A DNA stretch of 34,531 bases from Oscillatoriales cyanobacterium. GTDB taxonomy: Bacteria > Cyanobacteriota > Cyanobacteriia > Cyanobacteriales > Geitlerinemataceae. The notes beneath the pieces were generated by a model. The model was given only the letters and a program-made list of their open reading frames with translations. It searched no databases and was not told where the DNA came from. A program made the translations under genes and the position numbers. Where the stretch lies: NCBI GenBank assembly GCA_004293855.1, contig RDYZ01000218.1, forward strand, positions 1 to 34,531. The letters run 5' to 3'. This document shows, in pieces, positions 1 through 9,600 of this stretch; positions within the stretch are counted from its first letter, which is position 1, and each line of letters begins with the position of its first letter.

Positions 1-1
1 C

Positions 2-658
2 GATGATAATGCCCGTATCTTCGCGAATACTCTGTCTGGTGATTCCGGCAACATCACGATCAACACCGCCGATCTCTGGCTCGATCGCCGCAGCCGCATT
101 ACCACCAATGCCACCGGCAATGCCACCGGCGGTAATCTGCGGATCAACACCGAAACCCTGGTCGCCCTGCAAAATAGCGACCTGACCGCCACCGCTGAAA
201 ATAACTTCGGTGGACGGATCAACCTCAATGCCACCGGCATTTTTGGTGCAGCCGAGCGTAACGTCGATCGCGCGATCGCCAACGACTCTGAGCGGATCGC
301 CGAACTGACCCGTAACAATACCACCAGTGACATTACCGCCAGTTCAGCACTCGGCCCGGAGTTTAGCGGCATCGTGATGATCGAAACACCCGACATTCGG
401 GCCGATGAAGGCGTCACTGAACCGGTCACCCTAGCCGAATCTCCCCTCACGCAAAGCGCCTGCGATACCAAACCGGGCGAGACTCCCTCATCATTGCGTG
501 TGGTCGGACGGGGTGGCCTGCCGCCGAACCTTGAACAACTGGCTCTGGAAAATCTCGATGTGATCTTTGCCGAAGCGCAGAATTTTTCTCGATCGCCCAC
601 GGGTACGATTCAGCTTGCGGCCCGTTGGTCACCCCAGTTTGCCACCTGCTCCTGGTAA
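2..658 (+). CDS. C-terminal end of a filamentous-haemagglutinin-type (TPS) exoprotein, 5' truncated
   Basis: The frame is open from the first bases of the window and ends at TAA before 659; the ORF track shows only its last 94 codons. The visible part is rich in Asn, Thr and Gly, with ITINT/LRINT-type strand repeats such as SGNITINTADLWL and GGNLRINTETLVAL, typical of a right-handed beta-helix. It ends in a Cys-containing tail with GRGGLPP, a hallmark of cyanobacterial proteins that carry an N-terminal haemagglutination-activity (TPS) domain and are exported through a TpsB/Omp85 partner. Such proteins are surface-exposed or secreted. The signal peptide and TPS domain would lie to the left of the window and are not seen. 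No partner gene is visible. The family call is fairly secure; the substrate or adhesive function is unknown. Confidence 0.8.
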   Translation, partial: DDNARIFANTLSGDSGNITINTADLWLDRRSRITTNATGNATGGNLRINTETLVALQNSDLTATAENNFGGRINLNATGIFGAAERNVDRAIANDSERIAELTRNNTTSDITASSALGPEFSGIVMIETPDIRADEGVTEPVTLAESPLTQSACDTKPGETPSSLRVVGRGGLPPNLEQLALENLDVIFAEAQNFSRSPTGTIQLAARWSPQFATCSW

Positions 659-674
659 AGGTGGCCTGTGGTTG

Positions 675-1181
675 TTATTGGACGATCGCCATCACGCGAT
701 AATTTCCTTCGCTCGTACTGTCTAAACCATTAACCACCACCACGTACTGTCCATCATTGGGCAGAGTTAGGGTTAATTCCGAATTCGTGTCACCGGTATC
801 AATGTCATCAATTTGACCAAGCTCAGTACCATTTTCATCTAGAACAATGAGGTAGGTATCAAATTCTTCACTGAGAACTGAGATCTGAACCACTTGACCG
901 GCTTGACCTTCAAAAGCGTAAGTATCAAACAGGCTATTGTCCGATGCGATAATCTCGTCCCCTTCTTCGAGGACACCCATTTCATCCAAGAGTACGGCTT
1001 CTGGATCAGGCTCGCTGGGTCCTTCTGCTAACTGTGGCTGGGTGACGGGGGCGGTGGGGATCGATTTGGCGATCGTGATTGAATCTGGCTTGAGGTTTTC
1101 CCCAAGACTGGCATGGGCTGGAAGGACGATCGCCGGAAGAGCCGCGCAAACAGCCAACGCTGTTAGAGGAAGAGGATGCAT
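675..1181 (-). CDS. secreted protein with pre-peptidase C-terminal (PPC) domain
   Basis: This 168-aa protein starts with a clear Sec signal peptide: a short N-region, a hydrophobic core ALAVCAALPAIVL, and a probable cleavage after AHA at residue 24. A low-complexity acidic/proline linker follows to about residue 75. The C-terminal half (EGDEIIASDNSLFDTYAFEGQ, then FDTYLIVLDENG and NDGQYVVVVNG) matches the PPC beta-sandwich pattern of bacterial exported proteins, with the usual order polar strand, YxFxGxxGQxV, FDxYL, and TGxYxVxV. No catalytic domain is attached, so it is probably a stand-alone binding module in the periplasm or outside the cell. It converges on the exoprotein gene with a 16-bp gap. 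No Shine-Dalgarno sequence is seen before the ATG. The domain is well supported; the biological role is unknown. Confidence 0.8.
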   Translation of the reverse strand: MHPLPLTALAVCAALPAIVLPAHASLGENLKPDSITIAKSIPTAPVTQPQLAEGPSEPDPEAVLLDEMGVLEEGDEIIASDNSLFDTYAFEGQAGQVVQISVLSEEFDTYLIVLDENGTELGQIDDIDTGDTNSELTLTLPNDGQYVVVVNGLDSTSEGNYRVMAIVQ

Positions 1182-1628
1182 AGGTTTAGGAGGAGAAGGT
1201 TGAGGGAAAATTTAAGTGGCAAGATTAACGTTCAAGCGCCGTTTGATTGAAATTATAGGCGAATCAAAATACCGCCGATCGTTGCCATTGCCACAAACCA
1301 GCAGGGCTGACGCAAAATTGCCAAGACCTCAGAGGTCTGCGTCTCGCCTCAACAGAACGGATAGGTCCACAACCCGTTGACGTTCAAGCGGGGATCTTTG
1401 GGAGGATCAGATTTTGCTCAACGCTTTAGCAGGCGTGGAAATTACAGGTGTGGAAAAAGCCCGGTGATCATCAGGGGTCGCGTCAACTAGTTTAAAGTAG
1501 ACCTCTCAGATACGTCGTCTGAGCCGTGCGTTTGCCCCCGGTGGTTGAGTCGTGCCGCATCACTCGATCGCCCTTCACCCGCACGATTCACCCCTTAATC
1601 CAACCCCTTGTCCGCTGCTGATCTACTG
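1182..1628. other. intergenic region between divergent PPC gene and recF
   Basis: About 450 bp without a supported gene. It should contain the promoters of the minus-strand PPC gene and of recF, but no convincing sigma-70 hexamer pair was found. The only clear structure is the short palindrome at 1324-1338, listed separately. ORF-track entries here are fragments with no recognisable features. Confidence 0.5.
1324..1338. repeat. short palindrome AGACCTC-A-GAGGTCT
   Basis: Seven-base perfect inverted arms around a single A. The same unit recurs as the arms of the long palindrome at 5912-5944, and a degenerate version (AACCTCAGCGGTCT) is seen near 34157. This suggests a small dispersed palindromic repeat rather than a gene-specific operator. 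Confidence 0.5.
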
Positions 1629-2858
1629 ATGTACCTCCGATCGATTGCCCTGCGACATTTTCGTAACTACCACGAGCAGCGGGTTGAGTTTCACGCCCCG
1701 AAAACGATCCTGGTCGGAAACAACGCCCAGGGTAAATCCAACCTGCTTGAAAGTGTCGCTTTTCTCGCCACCTTGGGCAGCCCTCGCATTCGCAACGATC
1801 GCGACCTCGTCTGCAATGGTGAAGAAGCGGCTCAGATTGATGGTGAGATTGAGTGCTTGCATGGACGATCGGAACTGCAAGCCATTGTGCGGCGATCGGG
1901 ACGGCGCACCGTGCGAGCCAACGGCGAAACCTGCCGCCGTCAAACGGACTTTCTCGGCACACTCAACGCCGTTGAATTTTCCTGCATCGATATCGACCTC
2001 GTACGCGGTACGCCGGACTACCGCCGCCGCTGGATCGACAGTCTGATTATTCAGCTTGAACCGATTTACGTGTACATTCTGCGGGAGTATGGCCGCATCC
2101 TCAAACAGCGTAACGCCGTCCTCAAGCAGCTTAAGCCGCTCCAGTCCAGTACGAACCCGGCGATCGCCGATACCCTACCCGCCCTCGATCAGCAACTCGC
2201 CACCGCCGGAACCAAAGTCATCCGCCGCCGCCGTCGCGCCCTCGATCGCCTCGCTCCCCTCGCCCGCCACTGGCATCATGCCATCGGTGGCGCAGCGGAA
2301 AACCTGACGATCGCCTATCGTAGCCAGCTTGACCCGGACGGTATGACCGATCGGGCGTCACGGCCTGCCCAAGCCGATCGCCCCACCGATACCGACGACC
2401 CGCACGCTATCCAGCAGCGTTTTTTAGACCGTTTACAGCAATACAACAGCGCCGAACGCGCACGCGGCACGACCCTGATCGGCCCCCATCGCGATGACAT
2501 CGAACTGATGATCGACGATCGCCCCGCCCGTCATTTTGGCTCCCAGGGGCAACAGCGAACCCTTGTACTGGCGACCAAACTCGCGGAACTGCAAGCGATC
2601 GAAACCGTCGTTGGTGAACCGCCGCTCCTCCTCCTCGATGATGTCCTCGCCGAACTCGACCTCATCCGTCAAAACCACCTGCTTGACGTGATCGAAGACC
2701 GCTTTCAAACCCTGATCACCACCACCCACCTCAACGCCTTTGATGCCCAGTGGCTCGATCGCTCCCAAATCCTCACCGTCGATCGGGGCTCAATTCTCCT
2801 CCACACTGCCACGACGTTACCCACATACCCCCCACATGCTTTTTCCTCTCCCTCATAA
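1629..2858 (+). CDS. recF: DNA replication/repair protein RecF
   Basis: RecF is an SMC-like ATPase that binds gapped DNA and, with RecO and RecR, loads RecA at stalled forks. The 409-aa frame shows the family order: N-terminal LRHFRNY, Walker A GNNAQGKSN at residues 30-38, the ABC signature FGSQGQQRTLVLATKLAE, and Walker B LLLLDDVLAELD followed by the D-loop. Length is slightly above the usual 360-390 aa because of an insert around DPDGMTDRASRPAQADRPT. The ORF track starts at a TTG at 1608. The ATG at 1629 is chosen because it gives MYLRSIALRHFRNY, the canonical N-terminus. It stands alone rather than in a dnaA-dnaN-recF cluster, as is usual in cyanobacteria. Identity is very secure. Confidence 0.95.
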   Translation: MYLRSIALRHFRNYHEQRVEFHAPKTILVGNNAQGKSNLLESVAFLATLGSPRIRNDRDLVCNGEEAAQIDGEIECLHGRSELQAIVRRSGRRTVRANGETCRRQTDFLGTLNAVEFSCIDIDLVRGTPDYRRRWIDSLIIQLEPIYVYILREYGRILKQRNAVLKQLKPLQSSTNPAIADTLPALDQQLATAGTKVIRRRRRALDRLAPLARHWHHAIGGAAENLTIAYRSQLDPDGMTDRASRPAQADRPTDTDDPHAIQQRFLDRLQQYNSAERARGTTLIGPHRDDIELMIDDRPARHFGSQGQQRTLVLATKLAELQAIETVVGEPPLLLLDDVLAELDLIRQNHLLDVIEDRFQTLITTTHLNAFDAQWLDRSQILTVDRGSILLHTATTLPTYPPHAFSSPS

Positions 2859-3292
2859 ATCCCTGCAACAAATCTTTATTATTTTTTCGGTTTTCGTTTG
2901 AATTGTGTCAAATTATAAACAAGTTTAAATTCAGCATAATCTTTCGATTTTATCGAACACATCTTTTGGACTCATTTTAACGAGAATTAACAGTTTAAAC
3001 CGTTGTCCAGACAGCATTTAAATCCTTCTTTGAAGGTCTATAGACCGAGCCTTACAAGTAGATATATCCCACACTTGGGGGGTGTAAATTTGAGTCTGAA
3101 GCGCCTCAAAGCCACCGAGATCAAGTGTGTATCGTGGCAAATTCTTACAGATGAAGACGGAAATTGAGATACTTGTTTATAATCAGGGCATTGTTCTTAA
3201 TGCTCCGCAAGGCATCGTAACTCACGACCCGCTTTGTCTCGATGCACCTTGATGCACTTTGTCCGTTACTGTCCTAGAGGTCTCGTTCTGTA
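2859..3292. other. AT-rich intergenic region upstream of rpaA
   Basis: About 430 bp, distinctly AT-richer than its flanks (especially 2870-3000) and without a credible ORF. It contains the 12-bp perfect palindrome GGTCTATAGACC at 3035-3046. It probably holds the rpaA promoter and a long 5' leader. No clear -35/-10 pair could be assigned. The ORF-track entry 2750-2980 is mostly recF read in another frame. Confidence 0.5.
3035..3046. promoter_or_regulatory. 12-bp perfect palindrome in rpaA upstream region
   Basis: GGTCTATAGACC is fully self-complementary and lies about 250 bp before the rpaA start. It could be a dimeric-regulator site or the tip of a leader hairpin. No family can be assigned. 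Confidence 0.3.
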
Positions 3293-4036
3293 ATGCCCAG
3301 AATTCTTGTAATCGACGACGATCCGTCCATTTCAGAACTCGTTGCCATCAACCTTGAAATGGCTGGGTATGACGTTAGCAAGGCCGGGGATGGGGTCAAA
3401 GCGCAGGCATTAACCGTGCAGTTAATGCCCGATTTAATCGTGCTGGATCTGATGTTGCCGCGTGTCGATGGCTTCACGGTCTGTCAGCGGTTGCGACGCG
3501 ATGAACGAACGTCAGATATTCCGATTTTAATGTTGACGGCATTGAGTCAAACCCAAAATAAAGTCGAGGGCTTTAATGCGGGTGCGGATGACTACATGAC
3601 GAAGCCCTTTGAGATTGAAGAGATGCTGGCACGGGTGCGGGCGCTGCTTCGCCGAACCGATCGCATTCCCCATGCGGCGAAGCACACCGAGATTCTGAAC
3701 TATGGCCCGTTAACTCTGGTTCCGGAGCGTTTTGAGGCGATTTGGTTTGAGCAGACGGTCAAGCTCACGCACCTGGAGTTTGAGTTACTGCACTGTTTGC
3801 TCCAGCGTCATGGTCAGACGGTGTCGCCCAGTGCCATTTTGAAGGAAGTGTGGGGCTACGATCCGAACGATGACATCGAGACGATTCGGGTTCATATTCG
3901 CCACCTCCGCACGAAGATGGAACCGGAGCCGCGCCATCCGCGCTTTATCAAGACGGTGTACGGGGCGGGCTATTGTCTAGAGTTGCCGTCTTCTCCCTAT
4001 CCCGAAACTTTACCGGTGGCGAGCCGCAAGGCGTAA
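3293..4036 (+). CDS. rpaA: two-component response regulator RpaA (OmpR/PhoB family)
   Basis: This 247-aa protein has a receiver domain (residues 1-117) and a C-terminal winged-helix DNA-binding domain. The acidic pocket DDD is at residues 8-10, the phospho-acceptor Asp52 lies in VLDLMLP, Thr82 follows LML, and Lys104 is in TKPF. The DNA-binding part contains [22 protein letters not shown] and ends in [16 protein letters not shown]. The N-terminus [10 protein letters not shown] and the wing sequence agree with my recall of cyanobacterial RpaA. They do not fit RpaB, whose N-terminus differs. In model cyanobacteria, RpaA is the output regulator of the KaiABC clock, phosphorylated by SasA and controlled by CikA. 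It also affects phycobilisome-photosystem coupling. No cognate kinase is adjacent, as is normal. It is monocistronic, closed by the terminator at 4111-4140. Confidence 0.9.
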   Translation: MPRILVIDDDPSISELVAINLEMAGYDVSKAGDGVKAQALTVQLMPDLIVLDLMLPRVDGFTVCQRLRRDERTSDIPILMLTALSQTQNKVEGFNAGADDYMTKPFEIEEMLARVRALLRRTDRIPHAAKHTEILNYGPLTLVPERFEAIWFEQTVKLTHLEFELLHCLLQRHGQTVSPSAILKEVWGYDPNDDIETIRVHIRHLRTKMEPEPRHPRFIKTVYGAGYCLELPSSPYPETLPVASRKA

Positions 4037-4110
4037 ACCGATGATGCTGGGTTTGCACGGTGGCTGGAGCTGAGACGATGGCCGCACGGCAATAACATGA
4101 GAGCCTCTAC

Positions 4111-4140
4111 AGGGGCGATCGCGCGATCGCCTCTTTTTTT
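4111..4140 (+). terminator. intrinsic terminator of rpaA built from two HIP1 octamers
   Basis: A 10-bp stem (one G-T wobble) with a GCGC loop is followed directly by seven T. The core GGCGATCGCGCGATCGCC is an 18-bp perfect palindrome consisting of two abutting HIP1 octamers. It lies 75 bp after the rpaA stop codon. Confidence 0.8.
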
Positions 4141-4276
4141 GCGTTGGCAGACTTTTGAGCGCGGATCACACGGATCACAGCGAAGGATCACAGCGTTCAA
4201 TGATTTGATATGGTCTAGGGTCGGTCATGAACCGGCTGTAAAACGGAACAGGATTCACGCTAGATTCGGAAGACCT

Positions 4277-5869
4277 ATGACGATCGCGATCGATTTTGGT
4301 ACCAGCAATACGGTGGTGACGCGCTGGAATGCGGCGACGGGCAAAGCGGAAACGGTGCGCTTGCCGCTGGCGAGTCCGTTGGGGGATGTGCCGGTGGTGC
4401 CGAGTTTGGTGTATGTGGAGGATGCCGCCAGTGGAGCGGCGATCGTCGGTCAGGCGGTGCGAGATCGCGGCTTGGATCTGGTGAGCGATCGGCGTTTTTT
4501 TCGCAGTTTTAAGCGTGGCATCGGTGCGGATCTTCAGGGATTTTTGCCGGAATTGGACGGCGAAATCCTGCGCTTTGAGCGGATTGGTGAGCTGTTTTTG
4601 CGTCAGGTGATCGACGCGGTGCGGGCGGTTCCTCTGCCCACGGAGTCGTTAATTTTGACGGTTCCGGTGGAAAGTTTTGAGGTCTATCGCCAGTGGCTCG
4701 GGCAGGTGTGCGCGGTGACGGGGATCGATCGCGTGCGGATGATCGACGAACCGACGGCGGCGGCGTTGGGCTATGGTGCGACGGCGGCGAAATATTTACT
4801 GGTGGTGGATTTCGGTGGCGGAACGCTGGATTTATCCCTGGTGCAGCTCGATCGGGGAACGCAAAACCAGCGTAAACCCCTGGGCTTTATTTTGAAATGG
4901 GGTGATAAATCCTTTGCGGAGGAGTCGGGGCAAAAGGTCGAAACGGCGCGGGTGTTGGCGAAAAGCGGCCAGGATTTGGGCGGGACGGATATTGATAACT
5001 GGTTGGTGGATTATTTCGCCCAAACCCAGGGATTGGCAAAAAATGCGTTAACGACGCGGCTCGCGGAACGGTTGAAAATTCAGCTTTCGCAACGATCGGA
5101 GGCGACTGAGGTTTACTTTGATGAGGCGAATTTCGAGAGCTACGAGCTCAGTTTGGATCGATCGACGTTTGAGCAAATTTTGCGCGATCGGGACTTTTTT
5201 GAACGGCTCGATCGCAGCCTCAATCAGGTGCTACAGCAAGCCCAACGCCAAGACATCAGCCTGCGTGAGATTGACACGGTGCTACTCGTGGGCGGCTCGG
5301 TGCAAATTCCGGCGGTGCAGCGTTGGATTGAGGGCTATTTCCCAGCGGAGAAAATTCGGCAGGATCGCCCCCTCGATGCGATCGCGATCGGCGCACTCCA
5401 GCTCGAAGCGGGCATCGAGCTGCAAGATTTTTTGCAACACAGCTACGGGATTCGCTTTTGGGATCGCCGCAAGCAAGCCCATAGTTGGCATCCGATCATC
5501 CAAGCGGGTCAGCCCTACCCGACCCAAAATCCGATCGAAATCACCCTCGGTGCGTCCCTCGATCAGCAGCCGCAAATCGAGTTAATTTTGGGCGAGTTGG
5601 GCGATCGCAGCACGTCAACGGAAATCTTTTTTGATGGCGATCGGCTCATCACTCGCACCCTAGAGACGGATGACGCCCCCGTGAAACCGCTCAATGATAC
5701 GGATGCGGGTCGCGTCATGGCTGTCCTCGATCCGCCTGGTGTACCGGGGAGCGATCGGCTCAAGGTGCAGTTTCGGATTGATGAGCAGCGCTTTTTACGG
5801 GTGACGGTGGAGGATTTGCTGCGCTTACGGGTGTTGATTGACGATCAACCGGCGATCGAGCTGGATTAA
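4277..5869 (+). CDS. Hsp70-family (DnaK-like) ATPase, short form
   Basis: This 530-aa protein carries the actin/Hsp70 ATPase fold. Phosphate-1 is AIDFGTSNTVVTRW (residues 4-17), the catalytic Lys equivalent is K79 in RSFKRGIG, the connect-1 region is IDEPTAAALGYG, phosphate-2 is LLVVDFGGGTLDLSLV, and the adenosine motif is VLLVGGSVQIPA around residues 335-345. About 150 residues follow that could form a reduced beta-type substrate domain. The helical lid and the EEVD-like end of DnaK (about 630 aa) are missing. It is therefore one of the extra, non-canonical Hsp70 proteins common in cyanobacteria; its clients are unknown. The ORF-track start at 4097 is rejected because it reads through the rpaA terminator, whereas the ATG at 4277 gives MTIAIDFGTSNT. 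It converges on the small gene at 5935. Confidence 0.85.
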   Translation: MTIAIDFGTSNTVVTRWNAATGKAETVRLPLASPLGDVPVVPSLVYVEDAASGAAIVGQAVRDRGLDLVSDRRFFRSFKRGIGADLQGFLPELDGEILRFERIGELFLRQVIDAVRAVPLPTESLILTVPVESFEVYRQWLGQVCAVTGIDRVRMIDEPTAAALGYGATAAKYLLVVDFGGGTLDLSLVQLDRGTQNQRKPLGFILKWGDKSFAEESGQKVETARVLAKSGQDLGGTDIDNWLVDYFAQTQGLAKNALTTRLAERLKIQLSQRSEATEVYFDEANFESYELSLDRSTFEQILRDRDFFERLDRSLNQVLQQAQRQDISLREIDTVLLVGGSVQIPAVQRWIEGYFPAEKIRQDRPLDAIAIGALQLEAGIELQDFLQHSYGIRFWDRRKQAHSWHPIIQAGQPYPTQNPIEITLGASLDQQPQIELILGELGDRSTSTEIFFDGDRLITRTLETDDAPVKPLNDTDAGRVMAVLDPPGVPGSDRLKVQFRIDEQRFLRVTVEDLLRLRVLIDDQPAIELD

Positions 5870-5911
5870 GGGTTGGCGGGCTTCGGTTGGACGGGCTTCG
5901 GTTGGATGGGG

Positions 5912-5944
5912 AGACCTCGGAGGTTTCTAAAACCTCAGAGGTCT
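5912..5944. terminator. long near-perfect palindrome between convergent genes, probable bidirectional terminator/REP-like element
   Basis: AGACCTCGGAGG and its complementary arm CCTCAGAGGTCT flank a short TTTCTAAAA centre, giving a stem of about 15 bp with one mismatch. It lies 42 bp after the Hsp70 stop and overlaps the last codons of the opposing gene. It lacks a long T-run, so it could act as an RNA-stabilising palindrome rather than a true terminator. Immediately after it, GAGGTCTGAATC is repeated in tandem and encodes the DSDLDSDL tail of the opposing protein. Confidence 0.5.
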
Positions 5945-6360
5945 GAATCGAGGTCTGAATCGAGACCTGGATCGCGGGGAAGCTGAAAGAAGATCGATCG
6001 CACGATCGCCTCCGCCTTTTCATCCAACCGCTCCCAGTCCACATCCTCATCCTCATCGAGCAGATCGCGATCGATCTCCACCTCGTAGGATTGTTCCGGA
6101 TCGTCCGTCACCACATAATTCTGAAAACAAACCCGAAAACACAGCTCCCATAAATTCACCGACTTCACCACCTCTCCACCCGTCGCTCGGGTGAGGTCGA
6201 GACAGTGACCGGGAATCGGCTCCGTCACCTCGCGAAATTCTCCCGTCCAAGACGAGGTTTCCAGCTTGGTTCGCAGGCGATCGAGCACCCGAATTAACGC
6301 AGGCTGCATCAGCAGTTCGGCGTATTCCCAGTCGGCTTCGGTTTTAAATCTTGGTTTCAT
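5935..6360 (-). CDS. conserved-looking hypothetical protein (141 aa)
   Basis: I do not recognise a named family. The protein is soluble and acidic, begins MKPRFKTEADWEYAELLMQP, and has an alpha/beta pattern with strands in WELCFRVCFQNYVV and SYEVEIDRDLL. It lacks a signal peptide or membrane segment. The ordered composition and normal codon use of the minus-strand frame, compared with the shorter shadow ORFs overlapping it, support a real gene. The C-terminal tail DSDLDSDL arises from a 12-bp tandem duplication next to the palindrome at 5912, so the last residues may be recent additions by repeat expansion. It is convergent with the Hsp70-like gene; no functional link can be shown. Confidence 0.65.
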   Translation of the reverse strand: MKPRFKTEADWEYAELLMQPALIRVLDRLRTKLETSSWTGEFREVTEPIPGHCLDLTRATGGEVVKSVNLWELCFRVCFQNYVVTDDPEQSYEVEIDRDLLDEDEDVDWERLDEKAEAIVRSIFFQLPRDPGLDSDLDSDL

Positions 6361-6560
6361 AGGGCTACGGCCATCGTGATCAGGCAGGATGGAAAAGAGG
6401 TTGCCAGGGGGTAGAGGGATACGGTATCACTTTCAGCCGATTCAGTTTGATTCCAAACCGACCAGTGGACGATCGACACCTCGATCACCCTTAGCCGCCC
6501 TTACCATGACTCCACTTGTAAAACTGGCTGCATCGTGGCAACCCCGGATCAACGATCACG

Positions 6561-6576
6561 TCTAGATCCTCTAGAT
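6561..6576. repeat. direct repeat TCTAGATCC/TCTAGATAC
   Basis: Two head-to-tail copies of TCTAGAT with a 9-bp period lie about 80 bp upstream of the nSTAND gene. A regulatory role is possible but unproven. Confidence 0.25.
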
Positions 6577-6650
6577 ACCCGTTTGAGATGGATCTCGATT
6601 CGTTGTGATCGGTCTACCCACGAGAACCGACGCCGATCTCCAAGGTTTCA

Positions 6651-9600
6651 ATGATCGCGTTGCCACCTTTATTGTCAGCAGGGATTATGACACGAGTTCC
6701 CGATCCACCACCCGATCCACCGCCCAATCCACCGTCCGATCCCGATCTCAACGCCCGATCGTTGGATGAGCTGTGCTTTGCCCTCACCGCCACTCAGGGT
6801 CAGTTTAAGTTGCTGTTCGGCCATTGTAACTATCGTGAACTGCGCCAACAGATCAGCAGCAAACTCCTGCTGGGGACTGGGGCACAGGAGACGGGGAAAC
6901 CGCACCAACCGGAAGCGCAGCGGCCACAGATTCTTGAGCTTCAGGTGACGCCCGAGACCACCAGCCTGCTGCCGTCCTTGCTGGAATGTGCGATGACACA
7001 ACCCGATGCGGTGATGATTGCGGGACTGGAAACGGCGCTGAATGTGCGCGGATTACTCGAGGATCTCAACCAGCGGCGGGAACTGCTGCGCGATCGCTGT
7101 GCGTTTCCTGTCCTGTTTTGGCTGGATGATCAACTGTTGAGCTTGATGGTGCGACATTTGCCCGATCTGGAAAGTTGGGCAACGATCTACGCCTTTGACA
7201 TTGAACCTGAGCAGTTAATCGCCCAAATCGATCGCTTTTGTAATCACGTGTTTGAGCGGGTGATGACGCCGACGTCGGAGCCGTTTTTAAGTCGGTATCC
7301 ACTGATTCGCGATCGCGATCGGCTTGAACTGGATCTCGGGCTGCGTCGTCTTCAGCGTCGTGGTTACCAACTCACCCCACAGCTCCGCGCCAATCTTCAC
7401 TTTGTGGTGGGACGCCGTGCCTACGAACACGACAAAACAGAGGTGGCGATCCGCTATTTTCGGGACAGTCTCGCCTACTGGGAGGCGATCGGTGAACGGT
7501 TGACGATCGCCTCAACGGAGACGTTCCCCACCCCTGACGCTTCAACTGATTTAGCACCAGATCTAACCCCGGATCTCACCTCGGATCTAACCCCAGATCT
7601 AACCACCGACCCAACCCCACCGCTCAACGCCTTCGATAAATCCCAGGCACAGCAACAGATTCAAGCACTCAGTAAACAAGGTGTCCTTTGGGTTCACCTG
7701 GGGCTGTGCCAACTGCCGGGTCAGCACGTGCCCGACCCGGAACGCCGGGAACGTCTCCAGGCGGCGGCCCAATCCTTTCGTCAAGGGCTGGCAGCCTTTA
7801 CGAGCGCGATGCGTCCCGAGCTCAATGCAGCGGCGATCGTCTTTCTGGCTGAAGTCCTCGACGATCTGGAAGCATGGCGATCGCTCCAAGGGGTTTTGCG
7901 TCAGGCGATCACCCTCCATAAGCAGTATGGATCGCCCCTCGATTTGGCCGCCGATTATCTGCTGTTGGCCGAAGTTGCGATCCAGGAACACCGCTGGCAA
8001 CCGGTACAACTGTGGGCCGCACGAACGGTACAGCTCTTGACTTCAATGCTGCCGGACTCGTCGCGGTCTGAGTCCGATCGAGTGCTGTTGATGCAGATGG
8101 CTCACCTCTATCAGGCCCAGGTGGCCCAGCAACGGAACAGTCCCACCGCCTTGACTCAGATTAATCTGGCGATCGAGCAGTTAGCGATGACCGGGGACGA
8201 CGACACACCGACGCTCAATCCAGCTCGCTATCTGCACTGGTTGGAACGATCGCGTCGAATGTACTTCACCTTGGGGTGCTACCGCGAAGCACTTCAGCTT
8301 AAGTTGAAATATCAAGGCATCGCGCAACAGTACGGCTTTCAGGCGTTTGTCGGGATCGGTCAACTTGAGGCGCGTTGCGACCCTGGCCCGATTTTCCCGG
8401 AAAATGGGGTTCCAGTGTCACCAACCGAGGCGGTATCCCGTGAAATTCAGACATCAGGGCGCGGGCGCGATATTCAAAATCTGGTGGCTTTACTGATCCG
8501 TCCCGATCGCAAACTGATCGCAATTCATGGTCAGTCGGGGGTGGGTAAAAGTTCGCTGGTTCATGCGGGTCTGGTTCCCACCTTGCAGCGCACGTCGATC
8601 GCCGGTCGGGTGGTGTTACCGGTGGTGTTGGGTTTGTATGCCGATTGGCCAGCACGTTTGGCGCAACAGTTGAATCAAAACCTCAGCGCCCTGGGCTATA
8701 CGCCGATCGACAGCCTGCAAGATTTGGAGGATAAACCCTGGAAATTTGATGTGGATCGCATCCTGGAAGCGGTCACCGATCTGACGACCCAACATTTGGC
8801 GCTGGTGTTTATTTTTGACCAGTTCGAGGAATTTTTCTTTGCCAATGCGGACCCTGCCGATCGACTTAATTTTTACTATTTTCTCGATCGTCTGCTCAGT
8901 TTGCCCTTTGTTAAGGCAGCATTGGCGGTGCGTGACGACTGCCTGCACTGCTTGCTTGAGTGCGATCGCTGGCTGTCGATGGAGGTCACCCAGGGCGATA
9001 TTCTCAACCAAGCCTCACGCTACTACATCGGCAACTTTTCGCGGGGCGAGGCTCGCAATTTAATTCGCAGCCTCTCCGGTAACCGTTCCACGTTTAGGCT
9101 GGATGCCGATCTCATTGAAGAGCTGGTTCGTGATCTGTCCGCTGAACTCTCGGAGGTCAGACCGATCGAGCTGCAAATTGTCGGGGTTCAGTTGCAACAC
9201 GAGCGCATCACCAGTCTCGAAGACTATCGCGCCGCTGGCCCCAAAGCGAATTTTGTCCGCCGCTTTTTGATCGAAACGATCGGCCATTGCGGCCCCGAGC
9301 ATCAGGCCACGGCGATCGCGTTGATGTTTTGCCTCACCGACAAAAACGGCACACGCCCCATTCGTACCCGTGCCGATTTGGCCCAGGTGAGCCACGCGAG
9401 CCCCGCACAGCTCGACACCATCCTGCATATTCTGTGCGAATGTGGCCTAATTTTCGCCTTGCCCGATCGTCCGGCCTATCGCTATCAGCTCGTCCATGAC
9501 TATTTTGTCCCGTTCATTCGCCAGGAACAGGAACGCTACTATTCCGCTGAAACCGAGGCCCTACGCCAGGAAAATCGCCAGCTTAACGAAGATAAAGAGC

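Noticed and set aside
4097-4276. ORF-track N-terminal extension of the Hsp70-like protein
   Set aside because: It reads through the rpaA terminator hairpin and T-run and adds 60 residues with no family resemblance; the ATG at 4277 gives the canonical ATPase start.
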